From an uncultured Chthonomonas sp. (lineage in GTDB: Bacteria > Armatimonadota > Chthonomonadetes > Chthonomonadales > Chthonomonadaceae): a stretch of 56,378 nt of DNA. Numbering within the stretch: the first letter of the stretch is position 1; each line of letters starts with the position of its first letter. A model generated the notes under the pieces. That model saw nothing but the letters and a program-made list of their open reading frames with translations, searched no databases and had not been told where the DNA came from. Positions 8,801-16,006 of the stretch are shown here, one piece after another. Location: contig CAIXIX010000425.1 of assembly GCA_903919615.1 (NCBI GenBank), forward strand, positions 1 through 56,378. Reading direction: 5' to 3'. Made by a program: the position numbers and the translations under genes.

Positions 8801-9029
8801 GCGCTCCATGGCAATCGACGCAGTAGCTCTGTAGGAAGGGCTTGATGGTGGTGCTGAACTGCCTCTCGAGCCCATTACCGGACGGTGAAGGCGGCTTCGA
8901 TCCTGGAGTTGCATTCGTGGACACTGCAGCCCACGCCAAAAGACCGAGAAAACCAGCAAATGCCAAGATGCTTAAGGGTAGCCGTGTCTGTTCGCGAATA
9001 ACCAATGCGTAGAACTCCTGCTGCCGCAC
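5817..9029 (-). CDS. DUF1587/DUF1595/DUF1592/DUF1588/DUF1585 cytochrome-type protein
   Basis: A 1,070-residue exported protein of the multi-domain group long noted in Planctomycetes and Verrucomicrobia. A membrane or signal helix (about residues 17-37) is followed by a cytochrome-like region with haem-binding CVDCH at 70-74. The DUF1587 region follows (RRLSNAEYDYTIRDL), then a long middle segment, DUF1592/DUF1588 blocks (FLMSPKF-like, RPILDILYG, MTDIRPASGQW), and a second haem motif CSGCH near residue 955 before DUF1585. The role is unproven; fusion of haem and these domains suggests periplasmic electron transfer, perhaps tied to degradation of an oxidised substrate by the DUF1552 partner. 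The start is GTG at 9029 with GGTGCGG nearby; a TTG about eight codons later is an alternative. Confidence 0.82.
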   Translation of the reverse strand: MRQQEFYALVIREQTRLPLSILAFAGFLGLLAWAAVSTNATPGSKPPSPSGNGLERQFSTTIKPFLQSYCVDCHGAQKPQAQLNLASFTDLNTVMRDSGHWALVLDKLNAGQMPPSGSRKPDARTVQTVTAWVRAVRAYDSERNAGDPGPVTARRLSNAEYDYTIRDLTGQDLRPTKEFPVDPANQEGFDNSCESLTLSPALLKKYMQAARDIADHLALTSTGIEFASHPVLADTDRDKFCILRIVDFYKKQPTDIASYLFAAWQYKNRTALNRSDTSLETIAHANGVSARYLETIWHMLNEPGYKVGPIARLQASWNQLPIPQNTGQGSAAVRDQCAQIRDWALSTRKKVAWKFPNLNVPAGFSVGGQCFVLWKDREYASHRRMLYTDALQVGGVGHTHVIEPHRPGNPTNQKKTVTDAADPDLFVPQDEASRAPFLASFGEFCNVIPDAFYISERGRMFDDSDDKGRLLTAGLHNSMGYFRDDTPLMELILDDAGRSRLDHMWLDFNQIAFVPERMHLEFFHYERAESATITTPEFNFVRSEDPDATSDAKIKRFAEVYLAKARRNGGEPAAIQAIVDHFKWVSTTIRATERGRITSEPVQVKGLVDFAGRAFRRPLTEAEKSEVVAFYQSLRKRDGLSHEDAMRDAIVSILMSPKFLFRIDLGPVADLPVTTSHVSQAALQTHRPGGNPVEPLTDYALANRLSYFLWASMPDKELMAHAATGDLHRPEVLSAQASRMLKDPRIRALAVEFGGNWLDYRRFEEHNAVDRNRFPVFTDDLRSSMFEEPVHFLMDQFQNDRPILDILYGHHTFVNSLLAKHYGMTDIRPASGQWVKVDNAETYGRGGLLPMALFLTKNAPGLRTSPVKRGYWVVRKVLGEVIPAPPPNVPLLPADESKMGKLTLRQALEEHRKNPACSGCHARFDSYGLVFEGYGPIGEQRIKDLGGRPVDASAPFPGGVECTGVAGLQAFIRQHRQQQFVQTYTRKLLSYALGRSLMPSDDAIMDQMQRGLASGGYRFNSMIRTIVTSPQFLNHRVSARVATSSLNVPGEPSKRTALSNHPSKPAGISG

Positions 9030-9192
9030 CTGAACCCAGAACGGCTTGCCGGACCAGTAGAATTGAGTGAGCTAATTACGGGGCTGAACGAGCCAACGAT
9101 GATCGAAACAGACCACGCCCGTTATAAACAGTAGGACTGATAATATCACATATCGTTACATTGAATACAGATTATGCTGAACAAAATGCGCA

Positions 9193-9247
9193 TAGGCAGG
9201 CTTAACTTCGCTATGGACCGCAAATCCTTAGCGCAGCAGCCTGCCTA
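9193..9247. terminator. Long two-part stem-loop
   Basis: TAGGCAGGCT at 9193-9202 is perfectly complementary to AGCCTGCCTA at 9238-9247. Inside lies a second perfect stem, CGCTA at 9209-9213 with TAGCG at 9229-9233. It lies downstream of the minus-strand lipoprotein gene and upstream of the DUF1592 operon, so it may end the former's transcript. There is only a weak T-rich tail (GCGCATTTTG), so a processing or regulatory role is equally possible. Confidence 0.45.
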
Positions 9248-9307
9248 GACCAGCGTATTGTTAGTTGTAAAACGGTAACTTAAGCCGTAATTGACCCCTT
9301 ATCGCAA

Positions 9308-9766
9308 CTACTTTTTCGCTACGGTCAGCTTGAAACTGATAAGTGCATCGGCGCCTTTTTCTGGATGCCCGGTAACATCAACAGTGAAATCGCCCAGAGA
9401 AGCGTCGCTGCGAGCTATAATTGCGACCTTCACATCTTCATCACCATGTTTGATCGTAGGTGATGACGGTTCAATCCTGATACCTGTTGGAAGCTCACCG
9501 AACTTCACTTTAATGTCCGAATCGAAACTCTTGCCTCGCTTAACGCCAATGGATGACTCTATGCGTTCACCCTGTTTGATCGACGTTGGCAGCATCGGAG
9601 TGCTCAAATTAAACGTATCATCCGCTTGGATTACCTGAGATTTAGTCAACGACGAGTCGATCTTTCCGGCGCCGCCGGGAATGCCCTGATTGCAGCCAGC
9701 AATGATTACAACCGTTACGGCTGATAGCGCGGTGATGAGGGATATATTGCGTAATAACTTCTTCAC
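9308..9766 (-). CDS. Small lipoprotein of the Planctomycete-type Ig-like group
   Basis: A 152-residue lipoprotein: basic start (MKKLLRN), hydrophobic stretch, lipobox ending IAGC at about residue 25. The mature part resembles a bacterial Ig-like or cohesion-type beta domain (IKVKFGELPTGIRIEPSSPT, then LGDFTVDVTGHPEKGA). I have seen similar short lipoproteins annotated as hypothetical in Planctomycetes and relatives; no function is known. It starts with GTG, with AAAGG about nine bases before. It appears monocistronic. Confidence 0.72.
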   Translation of the reverse strand: MKKLLRNISLITALSAVTVVIIAGCNQGIPGGAGKIDSSLTKSQVIQADDTFNLSTPMLPTSIKQGERIESSIGVKRGKSFDSDIKVKFGELPTGIRIEPSSPTIKHGDEDVKVAIIARSDASLGDFTVDVTGHPEKGADALISFKLTVAKK

Positions 9767-9900
9767 GATTGGGTACCTTTGTGACCCATGAGGCAGCCCG
9801 AATGAACTGCCACACGGTCTTTTCTAACTATTAATGAGTGTCCGGCGAAAACCAACTGTGATTTCGGCGCGCGGTTTTTAGTGGCATTGCTGCTATGCCA

Positions 9901-10089
9901 TTACGGGTGCTTTTTCAGGATTTCTCTTACTTTGTCTTTGGCTTCGCCAACGAGCACCTGAGCCTTGCCTTCGACCTGCATCAGCTTGCCTTTGATATCA
10001 TCCGCGGGGCTCGTTGTCAGATCGCCTTTTGCGTCCACGAGCTTGCCTTCGGCCTGCTTCACTTTTCCTTTTATCACGTTGCTATCCAT
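9901..10089 (-). CDS. CsbD-family stress protein
   Basis: A 62-residue, highly charged protein of the CsbD family (small general-stress proteins of unknown mechanism). It shows two imperfect repeats of the family pattern: NVIKGKVKQAEGKLVDAKGD and DDIKGKLMQVEGKAQVLVGE. I place the start at the ATG at 10089 because GGAGGT lies six bases before it; an in-frame ATG five codons upstream contains that ribosome site. The next genes downstream and upstream are also small envelope or stress proteins. Confidence 0.85.
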   Translation of the reverse strand: MDSNVIKGKVKQAEGKLVDAKGDLTTSPADDIKGKLMQVEGKAQVLVGEAKDKVREILKKHP

Positions 10090-10289
10090 ATCGATAACCT
10101 CCATAAGCGTGTATGCTCAGTCGCATAACGTAACCAGGGCTCGATCTGTTCCTGGAATTTAGCCACAAGATTAAGGACCGGAGGACGAGATTAACAGCTG
10201 GAACATTTTGTGTTGGGCCAAGCTCATACGTTTGCGGGCTTGCCTGAGCATTAATTGAGTCGAAGTCCGCACGAATCGAGGGATCAAGC

Positions 10290-10562
10290 ATGCACCATTT
10301 ACTGTTTTGGATAATTGTTGGCATTATCGCAGGCCTTCTTGCGAAGTCCATAGTGCCAAGTGAGGGCGCCGGAGGAATCCTGGGCGACCTCGTTGTGGGG
10401 ATTATTGGCGCCTTTATCGGCGGATCGTTATTTACTGCTTTCTTGGGTTACTCTTATGGCGGGTGGGTTGGAAGCACCGGCGTCGCATTTGTTGGAGCGG
10501 TAGTTTTTCTTGCGATCCTCAGATCTGTCTCGTTTGGGCGGCAATCGAAATACGCAGATTGA
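10290..10562 (+). CDS. GlsB/YeaQ/YmgE-family membrane protein
   Basis: A 90-residue integral membrane protein with three predicted helices and Gly-rich spacing: IIVGIIAGLLAKSIVPSEGA, GGILGDLVVGIIGAFIGG, and VGSTGVAFVGAVVFLAIL. It belongs to the transglycosylase-associated protein family, induced by stress in several bacteria; its biochemical role is unknown. GAGGG lies six bases before the ATG. It is divergent from csbD across about 200 bases that should hold both promoters. Confidence 0.85.
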   Translation: MHHLLFWIIVGIIAGLLAKSIVPSEGAGGILGDLVVGIIGAFIGGSLFTAFLGYSYGGWVGSTGVAFVGAVVFLAILRSVSFGRQSKYAD

Positions 10563-10667
10563 CAGTGTGCATGCGCATTACAAACGAGATGAACACATGC
10601 AGCGCTCACGGCGTCGTTCAGGTGTGCAGCGGCTACTCGGCCGCGCAGTTTAGTGGAGGAAGTCCCA

Positions 10668-10814
10668 ATGCTGAAACGATATCTCGTACTCATACTCGCA
10701 TGTGGAGTGCTTGGCAGCCTGGTAATGCCGGCGTCGGCCCAATATCATCGCCGCTATCACCGTCGACATCACCGTCGACACCATCCAATCGTACGAATAG
10801 GGGTCAGGATATAA
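10668..10814 (+). CDS. Tiny secreted His/Arg-rich peptide
   Basis: A 48-residue reading frame. GGAGGA lies seven bases before the ATG, an excellent ribosome site. The N-terminus is a clean signal peptide (MLKRYLVLILACGVLGSLVM, cleavage after ASA) and the mature part is about 24 residues made mostly of repeated His-Arg-Arg units (YHRRYHRRHHRRHH) ending IVRIGVRI. Histidine clusters like this bind divalent metals and the arginines would bind polyanions; both roles are inference. It sits in the stress cluster, after the GlsB-like gene. Confidence 0.65.
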   Translation: MLKRYLVLILACGVLGSLVMPASAQYHRRYHRRHHRRHHPIVRIGVRI

Positions 10815-10829
10815 GCCCAGATATAGGAC

Positions 10830-10853
10830 CGAAGCGCTCGCGACGGCGCTTCG
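10830..10853. terminator. Hairpin between convergent genes
   Basis: CGAAGCGC at 10830-10837 pairs perfectly with GCGCTTCG at 10846-10853 around an eight-base loop. It lies 16 bases after the stop of the small secreted peptide and 38 bases beyond the stop of the convergent transporter gene. No T-tract follows, so termination is possible but not certain. Confidence 0.4.
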
Positions 10854-10891
10854 ATTTGCAGACCAAGACATTAGTGAAGTGGAAACAGTGA

Positions 10892-12142
10892 TTAAGCCAA
10901 GTTCAAAACATGATACAGCCAGAGAATACATGACCCTGCAAGTGTAGTTAGGACGGTTGTAGGGATACCGACCTTGAGAAACGCCGAAAATGAGAGCGGG
11001 CATTCTTTCTGTGAACCCTGAGCAACGATAAGGTTAGCCACACTTCCCAGCATGGTTAGGTTGCCAGCAAAGGTGGAAGCCATTGCAAGGATGAGCCAGA
11101 GCAGCGGAGCGTGAGGAAGTGAAGTGATGAAGCTCCGCAGCAGCATCACAAAGGGCACATTGCTAAACACATTGCTGCCCACCATGGATCCAAACGAGAA
11201 ATAGCTTACCTGCTGGAAACTGCCTGGGCGCTGTGTGAATATAGGCATCAATTGCATCAGTCGGTGCCCCTGTGTCTTTGTAATGCCTTCCACAATAACA
11301 AAAAGTCCCGCAAAAAACAGTAGAAGCTGCCAGTCGACCGCAGCAAGCGTCTCTTCCGTAGACCTATTCGCCCAGACTAACAAAATGCCTGCTGCAATCA
11401 GAGCAGAAAGGTCGAGTGGCGCGCCGCACACAAAGGCGGCCAACAATCCCACCAGGACCACTATTGATTTTACTGCGAGGCGTTTTTGCAGCGCGACGTG
11501 CGGTACTTCGCTTTCAGCGCCATGTTGAAACGGCAGCGCTGATAGCGATTTGCGATACAGATACGCGATTATGGCGGTGTTTATTGCAAGGCAGATAAGA
11601 CCAAGAGGCGCCATTCGAAGCGCAAAGCCCATCCAGGACCAGCCCGAGGACTGCCCAATGAGAATGTTCTGCGGGTTGCCCGTGATTGTCATGACCGAAC
11701 CGACATTGCTGCTTGTCGCCAGACCCAGCAGATAGGGTTCAGCGTTCAGCTTTGCTCGCCGCGTCGCGGTGAGGAGCAGTTGCGTCATCAGCAAGCAGAT
11801 CGTATCGTTGATGAAGAGCGCCGAAAGAACGCCAGAGGCAATGCACACGATAACAAGCAGCTGACGGGGGCTGTTGCTGCGCTGGACAAGCCGTTCGGCG
11901 AGAGTATTTAGGAGATCAGACGAGGTCGCATAGTGGATGACGATCATCATCCCCAATAGGAGTGCGATTGTGGAAAAGTCGATAGCCTGCAGCGCCTCCT
12001 TTCTGCGGAGCACGCCAAATGCCACCATGGCCACACCGCCAAGCAATCCTGCCGCCGGGCGATCTAGTTTTCTGGGAGAGTGCTCCCCTGCAATGATCAC
12101 CAGATAGCACAGCGCAAAGATGATGATAGCTATAATGCTCAC
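10892..12142 (-). CDS. ArsB/NhaD/CitM-superfamily ion transporter
   Basis: About 416 residues with 10-12 hydrophobic helices, an ion-transporter-superfamily permease. The family signature between two halves is visible as SNVGSVMTITGNPQNILIGQ (polar Asn, Thr and Gly residues of the substrate site) and again as SNVFSNVPFVMLL. Relatives move arsenite, sodium, citrate or sulfate; nothing here decides among them. I prefer the GTG at 12142, where AGGTG lies six bases upstream, over a GTG at 12151. It follows the exporter operon by 63 bases on the same strand and may be its last gene. Confidence 0.75.
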   Translation of the reverse strand: MSIIAIIIFALCYLVIIAGEHSPRKLDRPAAGLLGGVAMVAFGVLRRKEALQAIDFSTIALLLGMMIVIHYATSSDLLNTLAERLVQRSNSPRQLLVIVCIASGVLSALFINDTICLLMTQLLLTATRRAKLNAEPYLLGLATSSNVGSVMTITGNPQNILIGQSSGWSWMGFALRMAPLGLICLAINTAIIAYLYRKSLSALPFQHGAESEVPHVALQKRLAVKSIVVLVGLLAAFVCGAPLDLSALIAAGILLVWANRSTEETLAAVDWQLLLFFAGLFVIVEGITKTQGHRLMQLMPIFTQRPGSFQQVSYFSFGSMVGSNVFSNVPFVMLLRSFITSLPHAPLLWLILAMASTFAGNLTMLGSVANLIVAQGSQKECPLSFSAFLKVGIPTTVLTTLAGSCILWLYHVLNLA

Positions 12143-12205
12143 CCTGGTCACCTTCTGGCCAATGAATCATGTGGTATTACCTCTTTACCCTATTCCCTAT
12201 CGGCG

Positions 12206-13450
12206 TCATTCGTATCGCAGCGCTTCTATCGGGTTCATGGCGGCAGCTTTTTGGGCAGGGTGAATCCCGAAAAAGATGCCGACGCTGGCGGAAGCAGCTA
12301 CTGCAAGCACAAGCGCCATGGGATTTATAATGGTGTTCCAACCGCCGAACGATGCGAGAAGAACCGCGCTGACAACTCCAAGGATGACGCCTTCGATGCC
12401 GCCGAGCACGGAGATGATACTGGCTTCGATGAGAAACTGCATTAAGATATCCCGCGATCTCGCCCCTATCGCTTTACGGATACCGATTTCTCGTGTTCTC
12501 TCCTTCACGGACATCAGCATCACGTTCATGATGCCTATCCCACCAACCACGAGTGAGATAACGGCCACAGCTGTAAGCAGCATCGTCATGGTTTTCGTGA
12601 CATTTTGAGAGCGTGCTAGCAGATCTGTCTGATTGTTGACAACGAAGTCATCATTTTGCGGGAACGGAGGCATCAGGTGATGCCTCTGTCGCAGGAGCGC
12701 GGTTACCTGCTGTTGAGCCATTACCATCATTGTTGGAGATATGCAGCTAATTGAGAAGTCGGATATGTATTTTGCGCCGAGGACACGCTGCATTGCCGTC
12801 GTGACCGGCATCATGACCATGTCATCCGGATCTGGACCACCGGTACCGGTGCCCTTGGGCGTTAGCATGCCGATAATCAAGTAATCGTCTCTATTTACGG
12901 ATATGGTCTGACCTGTTAGGTCGGCATTGGGGTTTCCCGTCAGATTGCCGGCAGTAGTATTTCCGATTACGCAAACCTTGAGGTTGCCCTGAGCCTCCAG
13001 CATGGTAAAGAATCTGCCGGAGCGCATCGTAACGTTGTTTACAATCATGTATTGCGGAGTGGTTCCAAGTACAGTGGATTGTGCATTGGAAGCATTCAGG
13101 CGAACCTGGATGTTGCCACGAACCTGCGGGGCTACAGCCGCGATGGTATCTGGAAACATCGTTGCTGCCATCTGCGCGTCGTCAAGCGTGAGCGTGCTTT
13201 GAGTTTGTGTTGGCGCATTTCTCGTCGCAGCGGTCAGCTTCATCTGTCTTGGACCCTGGTGAACGGTGAGGAGGTTGGTTCCGAGACCATTCACCTGGTC
13301 GGCTACGCTCTTGGTTGCACCTTCCCCAATGGCGACCACCAGAATGGTAACTGCGACTCCAATGCTGATTCCCAGCATTGTGAGCACCGTTCGCATCTTG
13401 TTGCTCTTAAGCGCGCGGACGGCAAGGCGAAAGTACTCGAGCAGTCCCAT
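12206..13450 (-). CDS. MacB-like ABC transporter permease
   Basis: A 414-residue permease: first membrane helix near residues 22-42 (RTVLTMLGISIGVAVTILVV), a large periplasmic domain, and three helices at the C-terminus around VGGIGIMNVMLMSVKERTRE and IGIRKAIGAR, the FtsX/MacB coupling segment. It should work with the ATPase encoded just before it. The ATG at 13450 has AGGAG six bases upstream and lies one base after the ATPase stop. In MacAB-TolC systems the permease transmits ATP-driven movement to push substrate through the outer-membrane channel. Confidence 0.88.
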   Translation of the reverse strand: MGLLEYFRLAVRALKSNKMRTVLTMLGISIGVAVTILVVAIGEGATKSVADQVNGLGTNLLTVHQGPRQMKLTAATRNAPTQTQSTLTLDDAQMAATMFPDTIAAVAPQVRGNIQVRLNASNAQSTVLGTTPQYMIVNNVTMRSGRFFTMLEAQGNLKVCVIGNTTAGNLTGNPNADLTGQTISVNRDDYLIIGMLTPKGTGTGGPDPDDMVMMPVTTAMQRVLGAKYISDFSISCISPTMMVMAQQQVTALLRQRHHLMPPFPQNDDFVVNNQTDLLARSQNVTKTMTMLLTAVAVISLVVGGIGIMNVMLMSVKERTREIGIRKAIGARSRDILMQFLIEASIISVLGGIEGVILGVVSAVLLASFGGWNTIINPMALVLAVAASASVGIFFGIHPAQKAAAMNPIEALRYE

Positions 13451-13451
13451 T

Positions 13452-14228
13452 TCAAACTCCTGCCGGAACTGCGGCCGGCTCTGCAACCAGAGGGCGCTTT
13501 AACTGCTCGATGACGTCGCCAGCCATAAGCCGATCCTTGACGGGTCCGTCGCCAACTACCTTGCCGTCGCGCATATCTACACGACGTTTGCAATGTCTCG
13601 CAATGTCCTCTTCGTGCGTAACCATTACAATAGTCACGCCGTCGTCATTGAGCTGCTGGAAGATCTGCATAATCTCTTCACTCTGCAGTGTTGAGATGTT
13701 TCCCGTTGGTTCGTCCGCAAGGATAAGTCTGGGTTTCGATACGATGGCCCTGGCGATTGCTACGCGCTGCTGTTGTCCACCAGATAGTTCACTCGATGTA
13801 TGATCTAATCGATCTCCAAGGCCCACGCGTACCAGTGCGGCCGTTGCAGCTGCTTTGCGGTCGCCCTGCTGACCATACATCAATGGCAGCTCCACGTTTT
13901 CAAGCGCACTGGTTCGGGCAATCAGATTGAATCCCTGAAAGACGAACCCTATTTTCCTGTTGCGAATCGCGGCAAGCGCATCGCCATCAAGCGTGGAAAC
14001 CTCTACACCATCAATCTTATAGGTACCGCTTGTCGGCACATCGAGACATCCAATCATGTTCATAAGCGTCGATTTACCTGACCCGGATGGGCCCATAATC
14101 GCGACGAATTCGCCAACGTTCACCTCGAGGCAAACGCCGTCGAGAGCGTGCACCTCCTGGCCGCCAATTGTGTAGATCTTGTAGATATCCCGCAAGCTCA
14201 GCAGGTTTACGTGATTATCAGCGTCCAC
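13452..14228 (-). CDS. MacB/LolD-like ABC transporter ATPase
   Basis: A 258-residue ATPase with Walker A GPSGSGKST, signature LSGGQQQR, and Walker B LILADEPTG. The D-loop reads GNIST where this family normally has GNLDS/T, so the conserved Asp is replaced; this might alter dimer coupling. The GTG start at 14228 overlaps the end of the upstream membrane-fusion gene by 11 bases and has GGGGAGG six bases before it. A longer frame to 14309 lies wholly within the neighbour. The order fusion protein, ATPase, permease is that of MacAB-type exporters with ATPase and permease on separate chains. Confidence 0.88.
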   Translation of the reverse strand: MDADNHVNLLSLRDIYKIYTIGGQEVHALDGVCLEVNVGEFVAIMGPSGSGKSTLMNMIGCLDVPTSGTYKIDGVEVSTLDGDALAAIRNRKIGFVFQGFNLIARTSALENVELPLMYGQQGDRKAAATAALVRVGLGDRLDHTSSELSGGQQQRVAIARAIVSKPRLILADEPTGNISTLQSEEIMQIFQQLNDDGVTIVMVTHEEDIARHCKRRVDMRDGKVVGDGPVKDRLMAGDVIEQLKRPLVAEPAAVPAGV

Positions 14229-15957
14229 CGCCGCCTCCCCCTCTGGAGCCGCCGAACGGAGACGATGCGGGCCTCGCGGTCGTTGTTGCAGTCGCGCCAG
14301 CAAGCACAACCGTGTCGCCTTCTTTGAGACCGGATGTGATCTCGATATTTATGCCGTCGGTGCCGCCTGTCTTAACTGGTGTTGCAACAACTGTCTGCTT
14401 GCCGTCGCTCATTTTAAGTACATTGACCGAAGATCCGGAAGTACCGAGCTGAACTGCAAACGCCTTTACTAGAATTACGTTCCGCAAATGACCTGTTTCG
14501 ATGATAACTTTGGATGTCATATCAGGCTTTAGCTTGTGTTTAGGGTCTTGAATAGCAACCGTCACGTCGTAAGTGACAACGGCAAGCTGTATGGTTGAGC
14601 CAGAGGCAATCTTGGTTACGGTTCCTGTGAATGTCTCACCCGGAAAGGCGCTGACAGTACACTGAGCGTGCTGCCCGAGGGCAACCTTTCCGATATCTGT
14701 TTCATCTACAAACGCGTCCACTTCCAGTCGTTTCAGGTCGGCGACAATGAGAAGTGTCTGCGTCGTTAGGCCTGCCGCGACGGTTTCGCCCTGCTGAGAT
14801 GACAGTTGGAGTACGGTGCCCGATATGGGCGACCTGATGACGGACTTGTCCATCTGGGCCTGGCTGTATGCCACCAGGGCCTTCGCCTGCTTCACAGCCT
14901 GCTGGGCCGTAAGAACGTCCTGCTGTTTGAGCGTGTTGTTCACACGGTTAGCGAGCGCTGCCGCAAGATTAGCGCGAGCCTGCTGAACAACTGCGGCGGC
15001 ATCCGCAACATCTGCAACTCGGGCAAGCACCGTTTGTGTCTCTGAGTTAGCAGCATCCAGAACCGATTTTGCAGAAGCCACCGAGTCACTCGCGGCTTGC
15101 AGGTCCGCCGTAACCTTCTGCTGCACAAGCGCAACGTTGTGTACTGATGACCTTACGAGAGACTGGCAAACGCCATCTGCTGCCCTTGCAGTATCAAGGT
15201 CAGTTTTGGCTGAGAAACCTTGATTGTACAGAGTCGTCGCAGACACAAGGTTAATCGCAGAATTCGTTGCGTTTGCTTTGGCCTGAACTTCCGCCTCCTG
15301 AGCAGTATTAATCTGCAAGGCTGCGCCAGCCTGCGTTTGCACCTGTACAGACTTCGAAGTAGAGAGAGCGGTAGAAGCTTTCTCGATATCGGTTGGTGTT
15401 TGCTGTTGTTGGAGCTTCGCGTTGGCTTCCGCAGCCATCAGCTTCTGCATCGCACTTGTAACGGCCTGCCTGGCCACGTCTGCAGACGATGCTGACTGTG
15501 TCACTACCATGTTGGTGCCGGAAACCTGTTGGGCATATTTGGTCTCTGCCTGCATTTGTGCTGCACGAGACTGGTTGAGCTGATCCTGAAGATCTGGCAA
15601 GTCAAGCTCAGCGATGAGCTGTCCAGCCTTTACATAACTGCCAACATCCGTTGCGAGGCGTTTTATTCTGCCTACAATTTGAGATCCTATATGCACTTCC
15701 GCACCGGTCTGAGCCGTAATAGAGCCGGTTGCAGTAACCGTCTCTATCAAGTCTCCACGAACAATCTTAGTGGTATTTAGGTTCGTGTTCGCCGGAGTGT
15801 GCATCTTTCCCCAAATCAGGTAACAGGCCAAGATAATAACCAACAAGATAATTAACCTGATGGCAACCTTCTTTATGCTGCCACTTGATGGCTTCGTTGC
15901 TGGTTCAGCCGCCACTGGTATCTGCGGCGGCGGGCTAGCGGGAACAGCGGTGGTCAT
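14218..15957 (-). CDS. HlyD/MacA-type membrane-fusion protein
   Basis: A 579-residue periplasmic adaptor: one transmembrane helix (about residues 30-50), the N-terminal lipoyl half (RGDLIETVTATGSITAQTGA) and a very long Ala/Gln-rich coiled coil (residues about 125-345). The second lipoyl half (SPISGTVLQLSSQQGETVAA) and a beta-barrel (VDAFVDETDIGKVALGQHA) follow, then a C-terminal domain ending in a Gly-Arg tail. The coiled coil is longer than in MacA (usually 370-400 residues in total), suggesting a wide periplasmic gap or an unusual TolC partner. AGTGAGGT precedes the ATG. It lies 49 bases after tolC-like and overlaps the ATPase gene. Confidence 0.85.
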   Translation of the reverse strand: MTTAVPASPPPQIPVAAEPATKPSSGSIKKVAIRLIILLVIILACYLIWGKMHTPANTNLNTTKIVRGDLIETVTATGSITAQTGAEVHIGSQIVGRIKRLATDVGSYVKAGQLIAELDLPDLQDQLNQSRAAQMQAETKYAQQVSGTNMVVTQSASSADVARQAVTSAMQKLMAAEANAKLQQQQTPTDIEKASTALSTSKSVQVQTQAGAALQINTAQEAEVQAKANATNSAINLVSATTLYNQGFSAKTDLDTARAADGVCQSLVRSSVHNVALVQQKVTADLQAASDSVASAKSVLDAANSETQTVLARVADVADAAAVVQQARANLAAALANRVNNTLKQQDVLTAQQAVKQAKALVAYSQAQMDKSVIRSPISGTVLQLSSQQGETVAAGLTTQTLLIVADLKRLEVDAFVDETDIGKVALGQHAQCTVSAFPGETFTGTVTKIASGSTIQLAVVTYDVTVAIQDPKHKLKPDMTSKVIIETGHLRNVILVKAFAVQLGTSGSSVNVLKMSDGKQTVVATPVKTGGTDGINIEITSGLKEGDTVVLAGATATTTARPASSPFGGSRGGGGGGR

Positions 15958-16006
15958 GGCCCGACCTCACTACACGACAATAATTCGGCATCGCAATTCT
16001 TGAATT

